64,000 bases of DNA from Bacillus sp. CH30_1T (GCF_008364765.1 NZ_VTUY01000002.1:399913-463912), one strand, 5' to 3'; positions 46,336 to 59,600 are shown, numbered from the stretch's first letter. A program made the numbers and translations. The notes: generated by a model not told the origin, from the letters alone.

Positions 46336-48228
46336 CTATTGATCACCTGATACTTTTGCAATTTTCCCTTGCTCGATATAGACGAGTAAAATAGAGATGT
46401 CTGCAGGATTCACTCCGGAAATCCGGGAAGCTTGTGCAAGAGAAAGAGGCTGAACCTCGATTAATTTCTGTCTCGCTTCAGACGCTAAACCGCTAATCGC
46501 ACTGTAATCAATGTTTTCAGGAATTCTTTTGTTTTCCATCTTCTTCATTTTATCGACCTGTTGAAGAGATTTTTCAATATAGCCTTCATATTTCACTTGG
46601 ATTTCAACCTGTTCCTCTACATCGGAATCCAACTCGATTTCGCTTGGAACGAGTGATTTAATATGACTATAGTTCATTTCAGGGCGTTTCAGAAGATCCG
46701 CTGCTAATATGCCGTCTTTCAGCTCGCTTCCGCCTGCTTCACGGATAACGGCTTGTGTTTCGTCAGTCGGCTTGATACGGATTCCTTCCAGGCGCTTTTT
46801 TTCTTCAGAAATTGCTTCTTTTTTCGCTGTAAAACGTTCGTATCGATCATCGGAGATTAATCCTATTTTATGACCGATATCAGTCAGGCGGAGATCGGCA
46901 TTGTCATGACGAAGCAACAGGCGATATTCAGCACGGGAAGTCAATAGGCGATACGGTTCGTTCGTTCCTTTTGTTACAAGGTCATCGATTAAAACTCCGA
47001 TATATGCATCAGAACGGCTTAAGATAACCTCTTCTTTATCCAGGGCACGGCAGGCAGCATTTATACCCGCCATCAGACCTTGTCCAGCTGCTTCTTCATA
47101 ACCGGACGTTCCATTGATTTGTCCCGCTGTATAGAGGTTTTTTATTTTTTTCGTTTCAAGGGTAGGCCACAATTGAGTCGGTACGATGGAATCATACTCA
47201 ATGGCATACCCGGCACGCATCATCTGTACTTTCTCAAGGCCCGGGATGGTTTGAAGAATCTTTTGTTGTACGTCTTCAGGTAAACTCGTTGATAATCCCT
47301 GCACATAGACTTCTTGTGTATTTCGTCCTTCCGGCTCCAAGAAAATCTGATGACGCGGCTTATCATGAAAACGTACGACTTTATCCTCAATGGAAGGACA
47401 GTAACGCGGTCCGGTTCCTTTAATCATTCCAGAATACATTGGTGAACGATGCAAGTTGTCATCAATCAATTGATGAGTGTGTTCGTTCGTATACGTTAAC
47501 CAACATGGAAGTTGATCGGTGATATATTTCGTCGTTTCATAGCTGAATGCACGGGGAACATCATCACCTGGTTGAATTTCTGTTTTCGAATAATCGATTG
47601 TAGAACTATTCACACGTGGTGGCGTCCCTGTTTTAAAACGAACAGTATCAAAGCCTAATTCATGTAAATGATCAGAAAGTCTGATGGAAGGTTGTTGATT
47701 ATTAGGACCGCTTGAATATTTCAGATCTCCTAATATGATTTCACCACGCAGGAATGTACCGGTTGTAATGACGACTGTTTTCGCGCGGTAGGCAGCACCC
47801 GTCATCGTTACGACACCTTTACATTCATCATCTTCCACAATTAATTCTTCAACCATTCCTTGAAGTAAGGTCATGTTCGGTTCATTTTCAATCGTGCGTT
47901 TCATTTCATGCTGATAAAGGAATTTATCCGCCTGAGCCCGTAATGCCCGGACAGCTGGACCTTTTCCTGTATTCAACATTCTCATTTGGATATGTGTTTT
48001 ATCTATATTACGCCCCATTTCTCCACCCAGAGCGTCAATCTCTCTTACAACGATCCCTTTTGCCGGTCCACCAACAGATGGATTACATGGCATAAAGGCG
48101 ACCATATCCAAGTTAATGGTAACCATTAACGTTTTAGCCCCCATACGGGCGGAAGCAAGTCCTGCTTCTACTCCGGCATGGCCAGCACCAATGACAATGA
48201 CATCATATTGCCCTGCGTCATATTGCAT
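46336..48228 (-). CDS. mnmG: tRNA uridine 5-carboxymethylaminomethyl modification enzyme MnmG
   Basis: A 630-residue FAD protein that, with MnmE, installs the cmnm5 group at U34 of tRNAs. FAD motif [17 protein letters not shown] (about 13-29), the MnmG signatures [21 protein letters not shown] and [15 protein letters not shown], and the C-terminal helical tRNA-binding region. Ribosome binding site AAGGAGG-type in front of the ATG. Confidence 0.98.
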   Translation of the reverse strand: MQYDAGQYDVIVIGAGHAGVEAGLASARMGAKTLMVTINLDMVAFMPCNPSVGGPAKGIVVREIDALGGEMGRNIDKTHIQMRMLNTGKGPAVRALRAQADKFLYQHEMKRTIENEPNMTLLQGMVEELIVEDDECKGVVTMTGAAYRAKTVVITTGTFLRGEIILGDLKYSSGPNNQQPSIRLSDHLHELGFDTVRFKTGTPPRVNSSTIDYSKTEIQPGDDVPRAFSYETTKYITDQLPCWLTYTNEHTHQLIDDNLHRSPMYSGMIKGTGPRYCPSIEDKVVRFHDKPRHQIFLEPEGRNTQEVYVQGLSTSLPEDVQQKILQTIPGLEKVQMMRAGYAIEYDSIVPTQLWPTLETKKIKNLYTAGQINGTSGYEEAAGQGLMAGINAACRALDKEEVILSRSDAYIGVLIDDLVTKGTNEPYRLLTSRAEYRLLLRHDNADLRLTDIGHKIGLISDDRYERFTAKKEAISEEKKRLEGIRIKPTDETQAVIREAGGSELKDGILAADLLKRPEMNYSHIKSLVPSEIELDSDVEEQVEIQVKYEGYIEKSLQQVDKMKKMENKRIPENIDYSAISGLASEARQKLIEVQPLSLAQASRISGVNPADISILLVYIEQGKIAKVSGDQ

Positions 48229-48285
48229 GGTTTGTTTTTTCCTCCTTGTAGGACCTTGAATTTACAGTCCACATTATAATAGTAT

Positions 48286-49671
48286 TTATTTCCCTAAGCA
48301 GAATTGAGAAAACAACTGATCAATCAGACTTTCATGAACGCTATCCCCAATGATTTCACCTAAAAGCTCCCACGTTCTGGTTAAGTCAATTTGAGCGATA
48401 TCGATGGGAGTTCCCATTTCTACGCTATTGATGGCTTCATTAATCGCAAGGGAAGCTTGATTGAGTAGAGCGATATGACGGCTATTGGACACATATGTCA
48501 TATCCCCCGCTTCAATGGAACCCGCAAAGAATAAAGAAGAAATGGCTTCTTCCAACTCATCGATTCCCTGTTCTTCAAGTAAAGCCGTTGTGACCAGCTG
48601 ATGATTTTCTGCTAGTTTTCTTACTTTATCTATATCGATCTTCTGAGGCAAATCCGTTTTGTTCACGATGACAATAACGTCCATTCCTCTTACCGCTTCG
48701 AATAGCTGTTCATCCTCAGGAGTCAATTCGTCCGCATAGTTGAGCACGAGTAAAATTAAATCTGCTTCTTTTAATACTTGTCGTGAACGTTCCACACCGA
48801 TGCGTTCGACGATGTCTTCTGTTTCACGAATCCCTGCCGTATCGACCAGACGTAACGGAACACCGCGTACATTCACGTATTCCTCAATCACATCCCGGGT
48901 TGTTCCGGGGATATCGGTTACAATCGCCTTGTTTTCATGAACAAGACTGTTTAATAGAGATGACTTCCCTACATTTGGCCGTCCGATAATCACGGTAGAA
49001 AGACCTTCTCTTAGAATTTTACCCTGCTCCGATGTTCGCACCAATTTGTCAATTTCATCCCGGACATGTTTCGATTTCTCCAACAGTACGTTATGCGTCA
49101 TTTCTTCTACATCATCATACTCCGGATAATCGATATTCACTTCTACATGAGCCAGTGTTTCAAGAATTTCCTGACGAAGCTTTCGAATCAAATTGGAAAG
49201 TCGGCCTTCCATTTGATTAAGGGCTACATTCATCGCCCGATCGGTTTTTGCACGAATAAGATCCATCACCGCTTCTGCCTGGGAAAGGTCAATTCGTCCG
49301 TTCAAGAATGCCCGTTTCGTAAATTCTCCCGGCTCTGCAAGGCGGGCTCCATTTTTCAATACGAGCTGCAATACTTTATTGACCGACACAAGTCCCCCGT
49401 GGCAATTAATTTCTATTATATCTTCACGGGTGAATGTTTTTGGCCCCCTCATCACAGAAACCATGACTTCTTCCACCACTTGCTCTGTGTCCGGATCAAT
49501 AATATGTCCATAATGAATGGTATGAGAAGCAAAGTCTTTCATAGAGTTTCCTTTCATTCCCTTAAAGACTTTATCACCGATATCGAAGGCTTGATCACCG
49601 CTTAGACGCACGATTGCAATCGCCCCTTCGCCCATCGGAGTGGAAATAGCAGCAATTGTATCAAACTCCAT
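48286..49671 (-). CDS. mnmE: tRNA modification GTPase MnmE
   Basis: A 461-residue potassium-activated GTPase acting with MnmG. N-terminal folate-binding domain ([18 protein letters not shown]), helical domain, G domain with [12 protein letters not shown] (G1), DIPGTTRD (G2), DTAGIRE (G3) and NKTD (G4), and C-terminal FCLGK with the conserved Cys. I start at ATG 49671, six bases after AGAGGTG; upstream in-frame codons lack a site. Confidence 0.98.
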   Translation of the reverse strand: MEFDTIAAISTPMGEGAIAIVRLSGDQAFDIGDKVFKGMKGNSMKDFASHTIHYGHIIDPDTEQVVEEVMVSVMRGPKTFTREDIIEINCHGGLVSVNKVLQLVLKNGARLAEPGEFTKRAFLNGRIDLSQAEAVMDLIRAKTDRAMNVALNQMEGRLSNLIRKLRQEILETLAHVEVNIDYPEYDDVEEMTHNVLLEKSKHVRDEIDKLVRTSEQGKILREGLSTVIIGRPNVGKSSLLNSLVHENKAIVTDIPGTTRDVIEEYVNVRGVPLRLVDTAGIRETEDIVERIGVERSRQVLKEADLILLVLNYADELTPEDEQLFEAVRGMDVIVIVNKTDLPQKIDIDKVRKLAENHQLVTTALLEEQGIDELEEAISSLFFAGSIEAGDMTYVSNSRHIALLNQASLAINEAINSVEMGTPIDIAQIDLTRTWELLGEIIGDSVHESLIDQLFSQFCLGK

Positions 49672-49811
49672 TGTATTCACCTCTCTTATTTCTTAGTTGA
49701 TCTATTTATAATTAAATTATAGTAGAGAGCAAAGTTTCCCCAAATTATTAGAATATCACAATCCTATTTAATACTAAAGAAAGGAAACCCTCTATTCGTC
49801 ACCAAATAATG

Positions 49812-49859
49812 TTATCCACACAGATAACACTTCATCTCTATTATTTTAACTTATCCACA
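49812..49859. other. DnaA boxes between mnmE and jag
   Basis: Two perfect TTATCCACA boxes (49812-49820 and 49851-49859) about 39 bp apart, with partial matches nearby (AATCCACAG). They lie 3 kb left of dnaA. Confidence 0.7.
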
Positions 49860-49916
49860 TGTGAATAACAATAAACCGGGAAGAAAATAAGAATCCACAG
49901 GGTGAAGGTACAAAAA

Positions 49917-49948
49917 AAAGACGATCCCCTGAAAGGAATCGCCTCTTA
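49917..49948 (-). terminator. Terminator of jag
   Basis: AAGACGATCCCC pairs with GGAATCGCCTCTT using G-U pairs; followed on the minus strand by a run of eight T residues. Confidence 0.8.
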
Positions 49949-49949
49949 T

Positions 49950-50567
49950 TTATTTTGGAGCAATTACAATGTAACGATTGGGTTCTCTGCCTTCTGAGTG
50001 TGTATCAACAATAGTCGAATCGACTAATGCTGTGTGAATCACTTTTCGTTCATAGGAAGGCATTGGTTCTAATGAAACGGAACGATGTGTGCGCAATGCT
50101 TTCTCTGCTAAACGTTCAGCCAGGTTTGTTAATGTTTGCTTTCGTCTTTCACGATAGTTCTCTGCATCTAAAAGGATGGTGATGAACTGATCGGAAACCC
50201 GATTTGCAATCAGTTGAGTTAAATGTTGAAGGGCATTCAACGTTTGTCCTCTTTTTCCTATTAATAGAGCCATTTTTTCACCGGAAATGTTGAACTCAAC
50301 ATCTCTTCCATCTCTTTTCACTTCAATGGTAGCATTAACTCCCATTTCATGTGCCACTGATAGAAGAAAATCTTTTGCTTCATTTACCGGATCAATCGCT
50401 TTTTTGACTTGAACGACAGCAGGTCTTCCACCAAACAATCCAAACAAGCCTTTTTTACCTTGATCAATGACGTCAATCTCTGCTTCTTCTTTGGTGATAT
50501 TCAGTTGAGACAAGGCTGATTCAATGGCTTCTTCCACCGTTTGACCAGTCGCTTCTACTTCTCTCAC
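49950..50567 (-). CDS. jag: Jag/KhpB RNA-binding protein
   Basis: A 205-residue RNA-binding protein: Jag-N domain (about 1-50, [16 protein letters not shown]...[11 protein letters not shown]), type II KH domain (about 75-135, with [19 protein letters not shown]) and R3H domain (about 140-205, [25 protein letters not shown]). With KhpA it affects cell elongation and mRNA binding in relatives. Its start overlaps the stop of spoIIIJ by four bases. Confidence 0.97.
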   Translation of the reverse strand: MREVEATGQTVEEAIESALSQLNITKEEAEIDVIDQGKKGLFGLFGGRPAVVQVKKAIDPVNEAKDFLLSVAHEMGVNATIEVKRDGRDVEFNISGEKMALLIGKRGQTLNALQHLTQLIANRVSDQFITILLDAENYRERRKQTLTNLAERLAEKALRTHRSVSLEPMPSYERKVIHTALVDSTIVDTHSEGREPNRYIVIAPK

Positions 50568-51352
50568 TTTTTCTTTCCTCCCGAATTCCCACCAGCTTTA
50601 GCGGTTTGCGCTTCTTTGATTTCAGGTCCTTTAATGAAATACGTTTGAACAATCATAAATAGATTTCCGACTACCCAGTAAAGGGATAGGGCTGCAGGGA
50701 AGTTAATCGCAAAAATGATGATCATAACCGGCATGATGTAAAGCATCATCGCCATTTGCGGATTTTGATTCGCTGTACCCGCCATCATTAATTTCTGTTG
50801 GATAAACGTCGTTATACCTGCTACTAAAGGTAAAATATAGTACGGATCCGGGTTACCAAGATCGAACCACAGGAAATTATGAGCTTTAATTTCTTCTGTT
50901 CTCACGATCGCATGGTAGAAACCAATTAAAATCGGCATTTGAACGATCAATGGGAAACAACCCGCCAGCGGATTAACCCCGTGACTTTGGAATAAAGCCA
51001 TCGTCTCTTGTTGAAGCTTTTGTTGAGTTTGTGCATCTTTAGAGCTATATTTTTCACGCAGCTTTTTCATTTCCGGTTGCAAAGCCTGCATGGCTTTTGA
51101 ATTTTTCGTTTGTTTAATCATTAATGGCAGAATCGCTAAACGAATAATCAATGTAACAATGACAATGGCCAATCCATAAGAACCATTCATGAACTCAGCT
51201 ACCATTGTAATTAATTGTGATAAAGGATAGACAATATATTCATTCCATATTCCGCTACTCTCAGGTGTTATAGGCTGATTGTATTCCGTACAACCTGATA
51301 GTATAGCCATTAGCCCAATGATTCCCATCAGGGCTATAATTCTCTTTTTCAC
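50564..51352 (-). CDS. spoIIIJ: Membrane insertase YidC/OxaA (SpoIIIJ)
   Basis: A 262-residue lipoprotein insertase that places proteins into the membrane with or without SecYEG, and is also needed for sigma G activity in spores. Lipobox LSGC (Cys21), five membrane helices, the hydrophilic groove Arg in [14 protein letters not shown], and the conserved [20 protein letters not shown]. Next to jag, as in Bacillus oriC regions. Confidence 0.96.
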   Translation of the reverse strand: MKKRIIALMGIIGLMAILSGCTEYNQPITPESSGIWNEYIVYPLSQLITMVAEFMNGSYGLAIVIVTLIIRLAILPLMIKQTKNSKAMQALQPEMKKLREKYSSKDAQTQQKLQQETMALFQSHGVNPLAGCFPLIVQMPILIGFYHAIVRTEEIKAHNFLWFDLGNPDPYYILPLVAGITTFIQQKLMMAGTANQNPQMAMMLYIMPVMIIIFAINFPAALSLYWVVGNLFMIVQTYFIKGPEIKEAQTAKAGGNSGGKKK

Positions 51353-51486
51353 CCTTAATTTCCTCCCTACTAATATCTTTCAAATTAATGTAAAACAGGT
51401 CTTCCGTACTTAAAAAGAACAATCTCTCGTATTGTAACATCTTTTCATAGGCTTGTGATGACGAAACCTGTCAATATCGTAAAATG

Positions 51487-51861
51487 TTATGACTTCTTTC
51501 TAACATGTTTTCCATTAGAGGATCTTTTCAACACTTTTCCTCTTTTCAGAACATGGGTGAGGCTGCCCTTCACCTCATGGAAATTCATTTCGGCCGCCGG
51601 TTTTCTGGCGATGATTAAGTAATCGTACTGATTTTTTACTTCTTCTTGTAATTCTAAGAAAGCCTGTCTGACATACCGTTTAATTTGGTTTCGACAAACA
51701 GCGTTTCCAATTTTCTTACTTACGGAGATTCCAATTCGAAATGGTTGAGGCTCTTCTTTCTTCAATAGATATAAGACGAATTGCCGATTTGCAAAGGATG
51801 TTCCTTTTTTGAATATCTCCTGGAACTCTTTATTCTTCTTCACTCTCTGATCTTTCCGCAT
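51487..51861 (-). CDS. rnpA: Ribonuclease P protein component
   Basis: A 124-residue basic protein that joins the RNase P RNA to mature tRNA 5' ends. The RNR block [27 protein letters not shown] (quoted in part) and [10 protein letters not shown] are present. ATG at 51861 ([13 protein letters not shown]) is used; GTG at 51870 is also in frame, overlapping the AGGTG site. A terminator separates it from rpmH. Confidence 0.95.
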   Translation of the reverse strand: MRKDQRVKKNKEFQEIFKKGTSFANRQFVLYLLKKEEPQPFRIGISVSKKIGNAVCRNQIKRYVRQAFLELQEEVKNQYDYLIIARKPAAEMNFHEVKGSLTHVLKRGKVLKRSSNGKHVRKKS

Positions 51862-52002
51862 TGACCACACCTAATTTTCATTTTTGTCTTGATGTATCCT
51901 CGACATTATTGGCTCATTCATTTGAAATTATAAGTAATTTTTCTCTTAAAACAAAATACGAACGAGCCAAATCGTCTTTTAACTTGGGATAAAGGAAAAA
52001 AA

Positions 52003-52028
52003 AGACCACTGAGTCAGTTCAGTGGTCT
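52003..52028 (-). terminator. Intrinsic terminator directly after rpmH
   Basis: A 10-bp perfect stem AGACCACTGA / TCAGTGGTCT with a 6-base loop and then eight T residues on the minus strand. It overlaps the rpmH stop codon and lies before rnpA, so only read-through would give an rpmH-rnpA transcript. Confidence 0.9.
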
Positions 52029-52161
52029 AGGCAGATAATACTTTTCTTCCTTTGCTACGACGACGAGCTAAAACATTACGTCCGTTTTTAGAGCTCATAC
52101 GTGCACGGAAACCGTGGTTCTTTTTTCTTTTACGATTATTTGGTTGAAACGTTCTTTTCAT
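52027..52161 (-). CDS. rpmH: 50S ribosomal protein L34
   Basis: A 44-residue, very basic protein starting [19 protein letters not shown] and ending KGRKVLSA, the standard length of L34. It was found by reading the minus strand before dnaA. AGGGAGGTG lies eight bases upstream of the ATG. Transcribed divergently from dnaA across the origin. Confidence 0.98.
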   Translation of the reverse strand: MKRTFQPNNRKRKKNHGFRARMSSKNGRNVLARRRSKGRKVLSA

Positions 52162-52335
52162 CTATGACACCTCCCTGAAGGATATCTTTATAAAAGTTAA
52201 AGACATTCCTCACTATTATAAAGACGGTACCCATGAAAAGTCAACACTCATATTATTTTTCTTTTTGATTCTGTTCTTACATTAATAGATTTTCTGAAGT
52301 AACTCATTAGTAATCATAGTTGATATTTTCCAACA

Positions 52336-52368
52336 AGCAAGTACTGGTTGATTTCCGCTCCAATCAAC
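52336..52368. repeat. Collapsed derivative of the 38.2-kb repeat
   Basis: AGCAAGTACTGGTTGATTTCC then GCTCCAATCAAC. These are the two outer ends of the 38190-38326 element joined with its interior missing. Confidence 0.65.
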
Positions 52369-52484
52369 TTACTGAGCAAGCAGTTTTTATTTAAAATAAA
52401 ACATCGCCTTTTATCAATTAACTAAATTTCTTCTTGATCTTTAACCTTCTACAAATCTTATTTCATTTCCTTATCAAACCCACC

Positions 52485-52703
52485 TGTGGATAGGATTCGA
52501 CACCATTTTAAATTATCCACAACACATACTGACAACTTTTTCACAAGTTTATGGCTTGTGGACAAAATGATTCCACAAGGGCCAGGGGTTGTGGATAAAA
52601 TTTAAAAAGCATTGCACCCCTAAGTATATTTTGATATGATTATTGTGTTTTCACTCTTAATAACTTTGTATACGAAAATGATTTATCCACAAAATGTGGA
52701 TAT
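52485..52703. other. oriC, rpmH-dnaA part: DnaA boxes
   Basis: Perfect boxes: TTATCCACA at 52513-52521 and 52683-52691 and TGTGGATAA at 52590-52598. Near-matches TGTGGATAG (52485-52493), TGTGGATAT (52695-52703) and others (CTTGTGGAC, GTTGTCCAC at about 52555 and 52739). The dnaA promoter and its autoregulation lie within this 52162-52905 gene-free interval, which also holds the repeat derivative. Confidence 0.9.
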
Positions 52704-52905
52704 CATGTGGGTAACTTATTCAGAGGGTTTGTAAAACGTTGTCCACAAGTGGTGGATATTGTCGAAAAACCATTTTCTTTCCTTATTATATATATTTTCC
52801 ACATTCATTGTTTTGTATTTTTATAAAAAAGCGAGAGTTAACGGATTTTATAGCATGTAATTGTTGTACAGAAGTTATACAAACTGAGAAAAGGAGGGAT
52901 CAGGA

Positions 52906-54252
52906 TTGGAGAATATCGGGGATCTTTGGAGCAAAGCCTTAGAAAGCATCGAAAAAAAGATAAGTAAACCGAGCTTTGATACTTGGTTAAAATCGACTAA
53001 GGCGCATTCCATTCAAGGTGACACACTTGTCATTACAGCTCCAAATGAATTTGCACGAGATTGGCTGGAAGGACGCTACTCTCAATTAATCTCCGGGGTT
53101 TTGTATGATATTACGGGCGAAGAATTGGTCGTGAAATTTATCATTCCACAAAATCAGGAGCCGGAAGAATTTGATATTCAATTACCGCCAAAGAAGTCGA
53201 TGAAAAACGACGAGCAACAGGATATCAATCAAAATATGCTGAATGCAAAATATACATTCGACACCTTTGTTATCGGTTCGGGCAACCGTTTCGCCCATGC
53301 CGCATCTTTAGCTGTGGCTGAAGCACCTGCAAAAGCCTATAATCCCTTGTTTATTTATGGTGGAGTAGGACTTGGAAAAACTCACTTAATGCATGCTATC
53401 GGACATTATGTACTGGAGCATAATCCTGCTGCTAAAGTAGTTTATCTATCCTCTGAGAAATTCACGAACGAATTCATTAACTCCATTCGTGACAATAAAG
53501 CAGTCGATTTCCGCAATAAGTATCGAAATGTTGATGTTTTATTAATAGATGACATTCAATTTTTAGCAGGAAAAGAACAAACGCAAGAGGAATTTTTCCA
53601 TACTTTTAATACCTTACATGAAGAAAGTAAGCAGATTGTCATTTCCAGTGATCGGCCTCCGAAAGAAATTCCGACACTCGAAGACAGACTCCGCTCTCGA
53701 TTTGAATGGGGTCTTATTACAGACATAACACCGCCAGATCTCGAGACGAGAATTGCCATTTTAAGAAAAAAAGCCAAGGCTGAAGGATTGGACATTCCAA
53801 ATGAAGCCATGCTTTATATAGCTAATCAAATCGATTCAAACATTCGTGAGTTAGAGGGCGCTTTAATCCGTGTTGTTGCGTACTCTTCTCTTATAAATAA
53901 AGATATTAATGCTGATCTGGCGGCAGAAGCTTTGAAAGATATCATTCCAAGCTCAAAACCACGGGTTATTACCATCCAGGAAATTCAACGGGTCGTTGGT
54001 GAGCACTTCAATGTGAAGCTGGAAGACTTTAAAGCGAAGAAACGAACAAAGTCCATCGCGTTTCCCCGACAGATCGCTATGTATCTATCCAGGGAAATGA
54101 CGGATTCTTCACTCCCAAAGATCGGGGAAGAGTTCGGCGGCCGCGATCACACCACCGTCATTCATGCTCATGAGAAGATCAGTACATTACTGGGAGCAGA
54201 TGCTCTTCTTCAGCAGCAATTGAAAGAAATTCGTGAGTCTTTAAAGAGTTAA
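52906..54252 (+). CDS. dnaA: Chromosomal replication initiator protein DnaA
   Basis: A 448-residue AAA+ initiator that binds DnaA boxes and melts oriC. Domain I (1-85, [18 protein letters not shown]), linker II (about 86-112), AAA+ domain III with Walker [12 protein letters not shown] (about 149-159), Walker [10 protein letters not shown], box VII arginine region, and domain IV with the DnaA signature [19 protein letters not shown]. The start is TTG at 52906, seven bases after AAAGGAGGG; no other good start fits the family alignment. Confidence 0.99.
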   Translation: MENIGDLWSKALESIEKKISKPSFDTWLKSTKAHSIQGDTLVITAPNEFARDWLEGRYSQLISGVLYDITGEELVVKFIIPQNQEPEEFDIQLPPKKSMKNDEQQDINQNMLNAKYTFDTFVIGSGNRFAHAASLAVAEAPAKAYNPLFIYGGVGLGKTHLMHAIGHYVLEHNPAAKVVYLSSEKFTNEFINSIRDNKAVDFRNKYRNVDVLLIDDIQFLAGKEQTQEEFFHTFNTLHEESKQIVISSDRPPKEIPTLEDRLRSRFEWGLITDITPPDLETRIAILRKKAKAEGLDIPNEAMLYIANQIDSNIRELEGALIRVVAYSSLINKDINADLAAEALKDIIPSSKPRVITIQEIQRVVGEHFNVKLEDFKAKKRTKSIAFPRQIAMYLSREMTDSSLPKIGEEFGGRDHTTVIHAHEKISTLLGADALLQQQLKEIRESLKS

Positions 54253-54458
54253 TCTTACACACAAAAAAACTGGATAATGTGAATAACTAAGACAAACTAG
54301 CACACAGTCTGTCCACATGTGGATAGGCTGTGTTTACGTTGAATTCACACACTTATCCACATATCAACAGGCCCTACTACTTCTATTACTATTTTTTAAA
54401 TAAATTATTAGTATATGATTCAGTCCATAAAATTATGTGCAAATTGGAGGAATAAATC
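54253..54458. other. oriC, dnaA-dnaN part: DnaA boxes, DnaA-trios and unwinding element
   Basis: Boxes TTATCCACA (54353-54361) and TGTGGATAG (54318-54326) with CTGTCCACA beside it. Then CTACTACTTCTATTACTAT (54374-54392), whose complement is a run of GAT-type trinucleotides, as in DnaA-trio basal unwinding systems. An A/T-only stretch (about 54391-54416) follows. The order matches the B. subtilis origin. Confidence 0.92.
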
Positions 54459-55595
54459 ATGAAATTTGTTATTCAAAGGGACTATCTTGTCCAAAGTGTC
54501 CAGGATGTCATGAAGGCTGTAACGTCAAGAACAACGATTCCCATTCTTACAGGGATAAAGATCATCGCTACGGAAGATGGTGTAACATTAACAGGCAGTG
54601 ATTCAGACATTTCAATTGAGTCCTTTATTCCAAATGAAGAAGAAGGTTCAGAAATTGTTGACATCATGGAAATTGGAGGGATTGTTCTTCAGGCTAAGTT
54701 CTTCAGTGAAATCGTTAAGAAATTACCTAAAGATACGGTGGAAATTGAAGTGCAAAATCATTTTCAAACCGTTATTCGTTCAGGACAGGCAGAATTTAAT
54801 TTAAACGGATTAGATCCAGAAGAGTACCCACACCTTCCTCAGATTGAAGAAGGGAATGGGATCAAAGTTTCGACGGATCTCCTGAAAACAATGATCAGAC
54901 AAACCGTATTCGCAGTGTCCACCTCAGAAACACGCCCCATCTTGACAGGTGTAAACTGTCAGATTGAAAATGGGGAGCTGAGCTGTATTGCAACAGATAG
55001 TCACCGACTTGCGATGAGAAAGGCACCGATTGAAACCAATCATGATGCTTCATACAATATTGTGATTCCAGGGAAAAGCTTAAACGAGCTGAATAAAATC
55101 CTTGATGATACAGAAGAGCCTGTTGAAATCGTGATCACTGAAAATCAAGTACTGTTCAAAGCGAAACACCTATTATTCTTCTCGAGATTATTAGAAGGGA
55201 ATTATCCTGACACCAGTCGATTGATTCCTTCTGATACAAAGACAGAACTAACGCTGAATACGAAAGAATTTTTACAAGCTATAGACCGTGCGTCACTACT
55301 TGCCAGAGAAGGAAGAAACAACGTAGTGAAACTTTCAACTCTGGATGGCGGCATGATTGAAGTTTCGTCTAATACACCGGAGATCGGAAAAGTAATCGAA
55401 CAGGTGCAAAGTCAATCCATTGAAGGAGAAGAACTGAAGATTTCCTTTAGTGCAAAATATATGATGGACGCATTAAAAGCCATTGAAGGAACAGAAATCT
55501 ATGTGAACTTCACCGGAGCCATGAGACCGTTCGTATTGAAACCACTTCACGATGATTCAATTCTTCAATTGATTCTTCCAGTAAGAACGTACTAA
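54459..55595 (+). CDS. dnaN: DNA polymerase III beta subunit (sliding clamp)
   Basis: A 378-residue ring-forming clamp that tethers replicative polymerase and repair proteins. Three repeated domains; typical start MKFVIQRDYLVQSVQDVMKAVTSRTTIPIL (quoted in part) and the C-terminal LILPVRTY. A GGAGGAA ribosome binding site precedes the ATG. Confidence 0.99.
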   Translation: MKFVIQRDYLVQSVQDVMKAVTSRTTIPILTGIKIIATEDGVTLTGSDSDISIESFIPNEEEGSEIVDIMEIGGIVLQAKFFSEIVKKLPKDTVEIEVQNHFQTVIRSGQAEFNLNGLDPEEYPHLPQIEEGNGIKVSTDLLKTMIRQTVFAVSTSETRPILTGVNCQIENGELSCIATDSHRLAMRKAPIETNHDASYNIVIPGKSLNELNKILDDTEEPVEIVITENQVLFKAKHLLFFSRLLEGNYPDTSRLIPSDTKTELTLNTKEFLQAIDRASLLAREGRNNVVKLSTLDGGMIEVSSNTPEIGKVIEQVQSQSIEGEELKISFSAKYMMDALKAIEGTEIYVNFTGAMRPFVLKPLHDDSILQLILPVRTY

Positions 55596-55601
55596 TAAAC
55601 C

Positions 55602-55640
55602 AAAAAGCCAACACCTTGGAAATCAGGTGTTGGCTTTTTT
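55602..55640 (+). terminator. Terminator of dnaA-dnaN
   Basis: AAAAAGCCAACACCT pairs with AGGTGTTGGCTTTTT around an 8-base loop; T-run follows. Confidence 0.93.
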
Positions 55641-55734
55641 AATTGGTTTTTTTCACTTTAGATTTTATTAGAAGGCTATTTCCGCAAAGGTTAATGTTTT
55701 TTAACATATGCTCTGCTTAGGCTCTGTCAATAAG

Positions 55735-55782
55735 TGTGTGCTGGATGGTGAGGCGAACCGCTTCGCTTTCCGCGGAAATCAA
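55735..55782. repeat. Possible degenerate copy of the 38.2-kb repeat
   Basis: GTGTGCTGGATGG, then GCTTTCCGCGGAAATCAAC share blocks with the element at 38190-38326 in the same order. It is weak evidence. The gene-free 55641-56005 interval otherwise shows AT-rich sequence and the yaaA upstream region. Confidence 0.4.
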
Positions 55783-56005
55783 CTGCTGCTCACTCGTAGA
55801 AAATAGCCCCTATAGTGATTTTGGTAATTATAGGGATATCCATTATTGTAACCTGCCTGAAAATTAGGTCACCAAAATAAAAATTTTCGTAATTAATACT
55901 TTTGGATGCCCTTGAAGCACTTGTCCATTTTTCATGAGTTGTGACTTATCTCCATTTAGAGTAAAATAAGATATTAGAGACTTTATACGGAAAGTAGTGA
56001 TTTTA

Positions 56006-56224
56006 GTGGCGAAAGAGATCACCATTGAAACGGAAATCATCACATTGGGACAATTCCTGAAGCTAGCTGAAGTAATTCAGTCCGGCGGGATGGCGAAGTG
56101 GTTCTTAAGTGAATATGAAGTATACATAAACGGCGAACAAGACCAAAGAAGAGGCAGAAAACTCACAATTGGTGACACAATTGAAATTCCCGAAATAGGA
56201 GTATTTGTGGTTGCTGGAGAATAA
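56006..56224 (+). CDS. yaaA: S4-domain protein YaaA (RlbA)
   Basis: A 72-residue RNA-binding protein of the S4 fold ([41 protein letters not shown]), linked to large ribosomal subunit maturation in B. subtilis. I start at GTG 56006 ([10 protein letters not shown]), which gives the usual length of about 71; GTG 55997 adds three residues. Neither has a strong ribosome binding site. It precedes recF by 17 bases. Confidence 0.92.
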   Translation: MAKEITIETEIITLGQFLKLAEVIQSGGMAKWFLSEYEVYINGEQDQRRGRKLTIGDTIEIPEIGVFVVAGE

Positions 56225-56241
56225 TAAAGGGTGTTATTTCC

Positions 56242-57360
56242 ATGTACATTGAACAATTAGAATTAAGAAACTATCGAAATTACGAGTCAATCGACGTGAG
56301 TTTCGAAAATAAGGTGAACGTAATTCTTGGAGAGAATGCTCAAGGAAAGACGAATATTATGGAGTCTATCTATGTACTGGCAATGGCTAAATCCCACCGG
56401 ACCTCAAATGATAAAGATTTAATCCGTTGGGACGAGGAATATGCTAAAATAAAAGGTAGGATTCAGAAATATAACGGTGCGTTACCATTAGAGCTTATCC
56501 TCTCGAAAAAGGGAAAAAAAGCGAAAAGTAATCACCTTGAGCAATCTAAATTAAGTCAATATGTCGGCAATATGAATGTTGTCATGTTTGCGCCTGAAGA
56601 TCTCCATTTAGTAAAAGGGAGCCCTCAAGTAAGGCGTCGTTTTATTGATATGGAAATCGGTCAGGTTTCTCCTGTTTATTTACATGATATCAGCCTTTAT
56701 CAAAAAATATTACAGCAACGGAACCATTATCTGAAACAATTACAAACGAGAAAACAAAAAGACCAGACCATGCTGGATGTCTTGACGGAACAGTTCATAG
56801 AGATGGCTGTGAAAATCACGAAGAAGCGGTTTGAGTTCGTTCAGCTGTTAGAAAGTTGGGCAAAACCAATTCATTCCGGGATTTCAAGGAACTTAGAAAC
56901 CTTAGAAATCGTATATAAACCGTCTTTGGATGTATCAGATAATCAAGAATGGTCAAAAATGGTAGATATATATGAGCAGAAATTTGATGGTATCCGCGAA
57001 CGGGAAATTGATCGTGGTGTGACCCTGGTCGGGCCGCATCGGGACGATCTTCAATTTATTGTGAATGGACGAGATGTTCAAACATTCGGATCGCAGGGGC
57101 AGCAACGGACAACAGCCCTCTCTGTGAAGCTCGCAGAAATTGAGCTGATTCATTCTGAAATTAAAGAATATCCCATCTTACTTCTTGATGATGTCTTGTC
57201 GGAATTAGATGATTATCGACAGTCACATTTATTAAATACCATTCAGGGAAAAGTTCAAACCTTTGTCACGACGACAAACGTGGATGGGATTGATCATCAA
57301 ACCTTAAACGAAGCGACTACTTTTGAAGTGGAAGCCGGATCAATGAAAAGATTGAAATGA
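56242..57360 (+). CDS. recF: DNA replication and repair protein RecF
   Basis: A 372-residue SMC-like ATPase that helps RecA load at gaps. Walker [13 protein letters not shown] (about 31-42), the RecF-specific HRDDLQF block, ABC-type signature [13 protein letters not shown] and Walker [12 protein letters not shown]. Contiguous with yaaA and remB, so one transcript. Confidence 0.98.
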   Translation: MYIEQLELRNYRNYESIDVSFENKVNVILGENAQGKTNIMESIYVLAMAKSHRTSNDKDLIRWDEEYAKIKGRIQKYNGALPLELILSKKGKKAKSNHLEQSKLSQYVGNMNVVMFAPEDLHLVKGSPQVRRRFIDMEIGQVSPVYLHDISLYQKILQQRNHYLKQLQTRKQKDQTMLDVLTEQFIEMAVKITKKRFEFVQLLESWAKPIHSGISRNLETLEIVYKPSLDVSDNQEWSKMVDIYEQKFDGIREREIDRGVTLVGPHRDDLQFIVNGRDVQTFGSQGQQRTTALSVKLAEIELIHSEIKEYPILLLDDVLSELDDYRQSHLLNTIQGKVQTFVTTTNVDGIDHQTLNEATTFEVEAGSMKRLK

Positions 57361-57369
57361 GGTGTTACC

Positions 57370-57624
57370 TTGTACATACATGTTGGAGAAGATGTCATGG
57401 TACGTACAGATGAAATCATCGCTATTATTGATCGAGACACCGTTCAGTTTTCAGAAGAAATTCAACACTTTTTAAAAACGAAAGATAAAAACCTTTGTAA
57501 TCTTGCAAAGGGTTCATATAAATCTCTTGTAATCACGTCTAATCAGTTGTATCTTTCACCACTTGCATCAAGTACGTTAAAGAAACGATCAAAGAAATAC
57601 TCAAACTATGAGAATTTATTATAG
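57370..57624 (+). CDS. remB: RemB (YaaB) extracellular-matrix regulator
   Basis: An 84-residue protein starting MYIHVGEDVMVRTDEIIAIID. In B. subtilis RemB acts with RemA in activating matrix genes. TTG at 57370 follows GAGGTG by five bases and no ATG suits the family start. It is between recF and gyrB, its usual location. Confidence 0.93.
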   Translation: MYIHVGEDVMVRTDEIIAIIDRDTVQFSEEIQHFLKTKDKNLCNLAKGSYKSLVITSNQLYLSPLASSTLKKRSKKYSNYENLL

Positions 57625-57660
57625 AAATATAAAGCCCTGAAGGTTAGAAAGTGTAGGTGA

Positions 57661-59589
<1,929 letters not shown>

Positions 59590-59600
59590 AATAAAATAGT

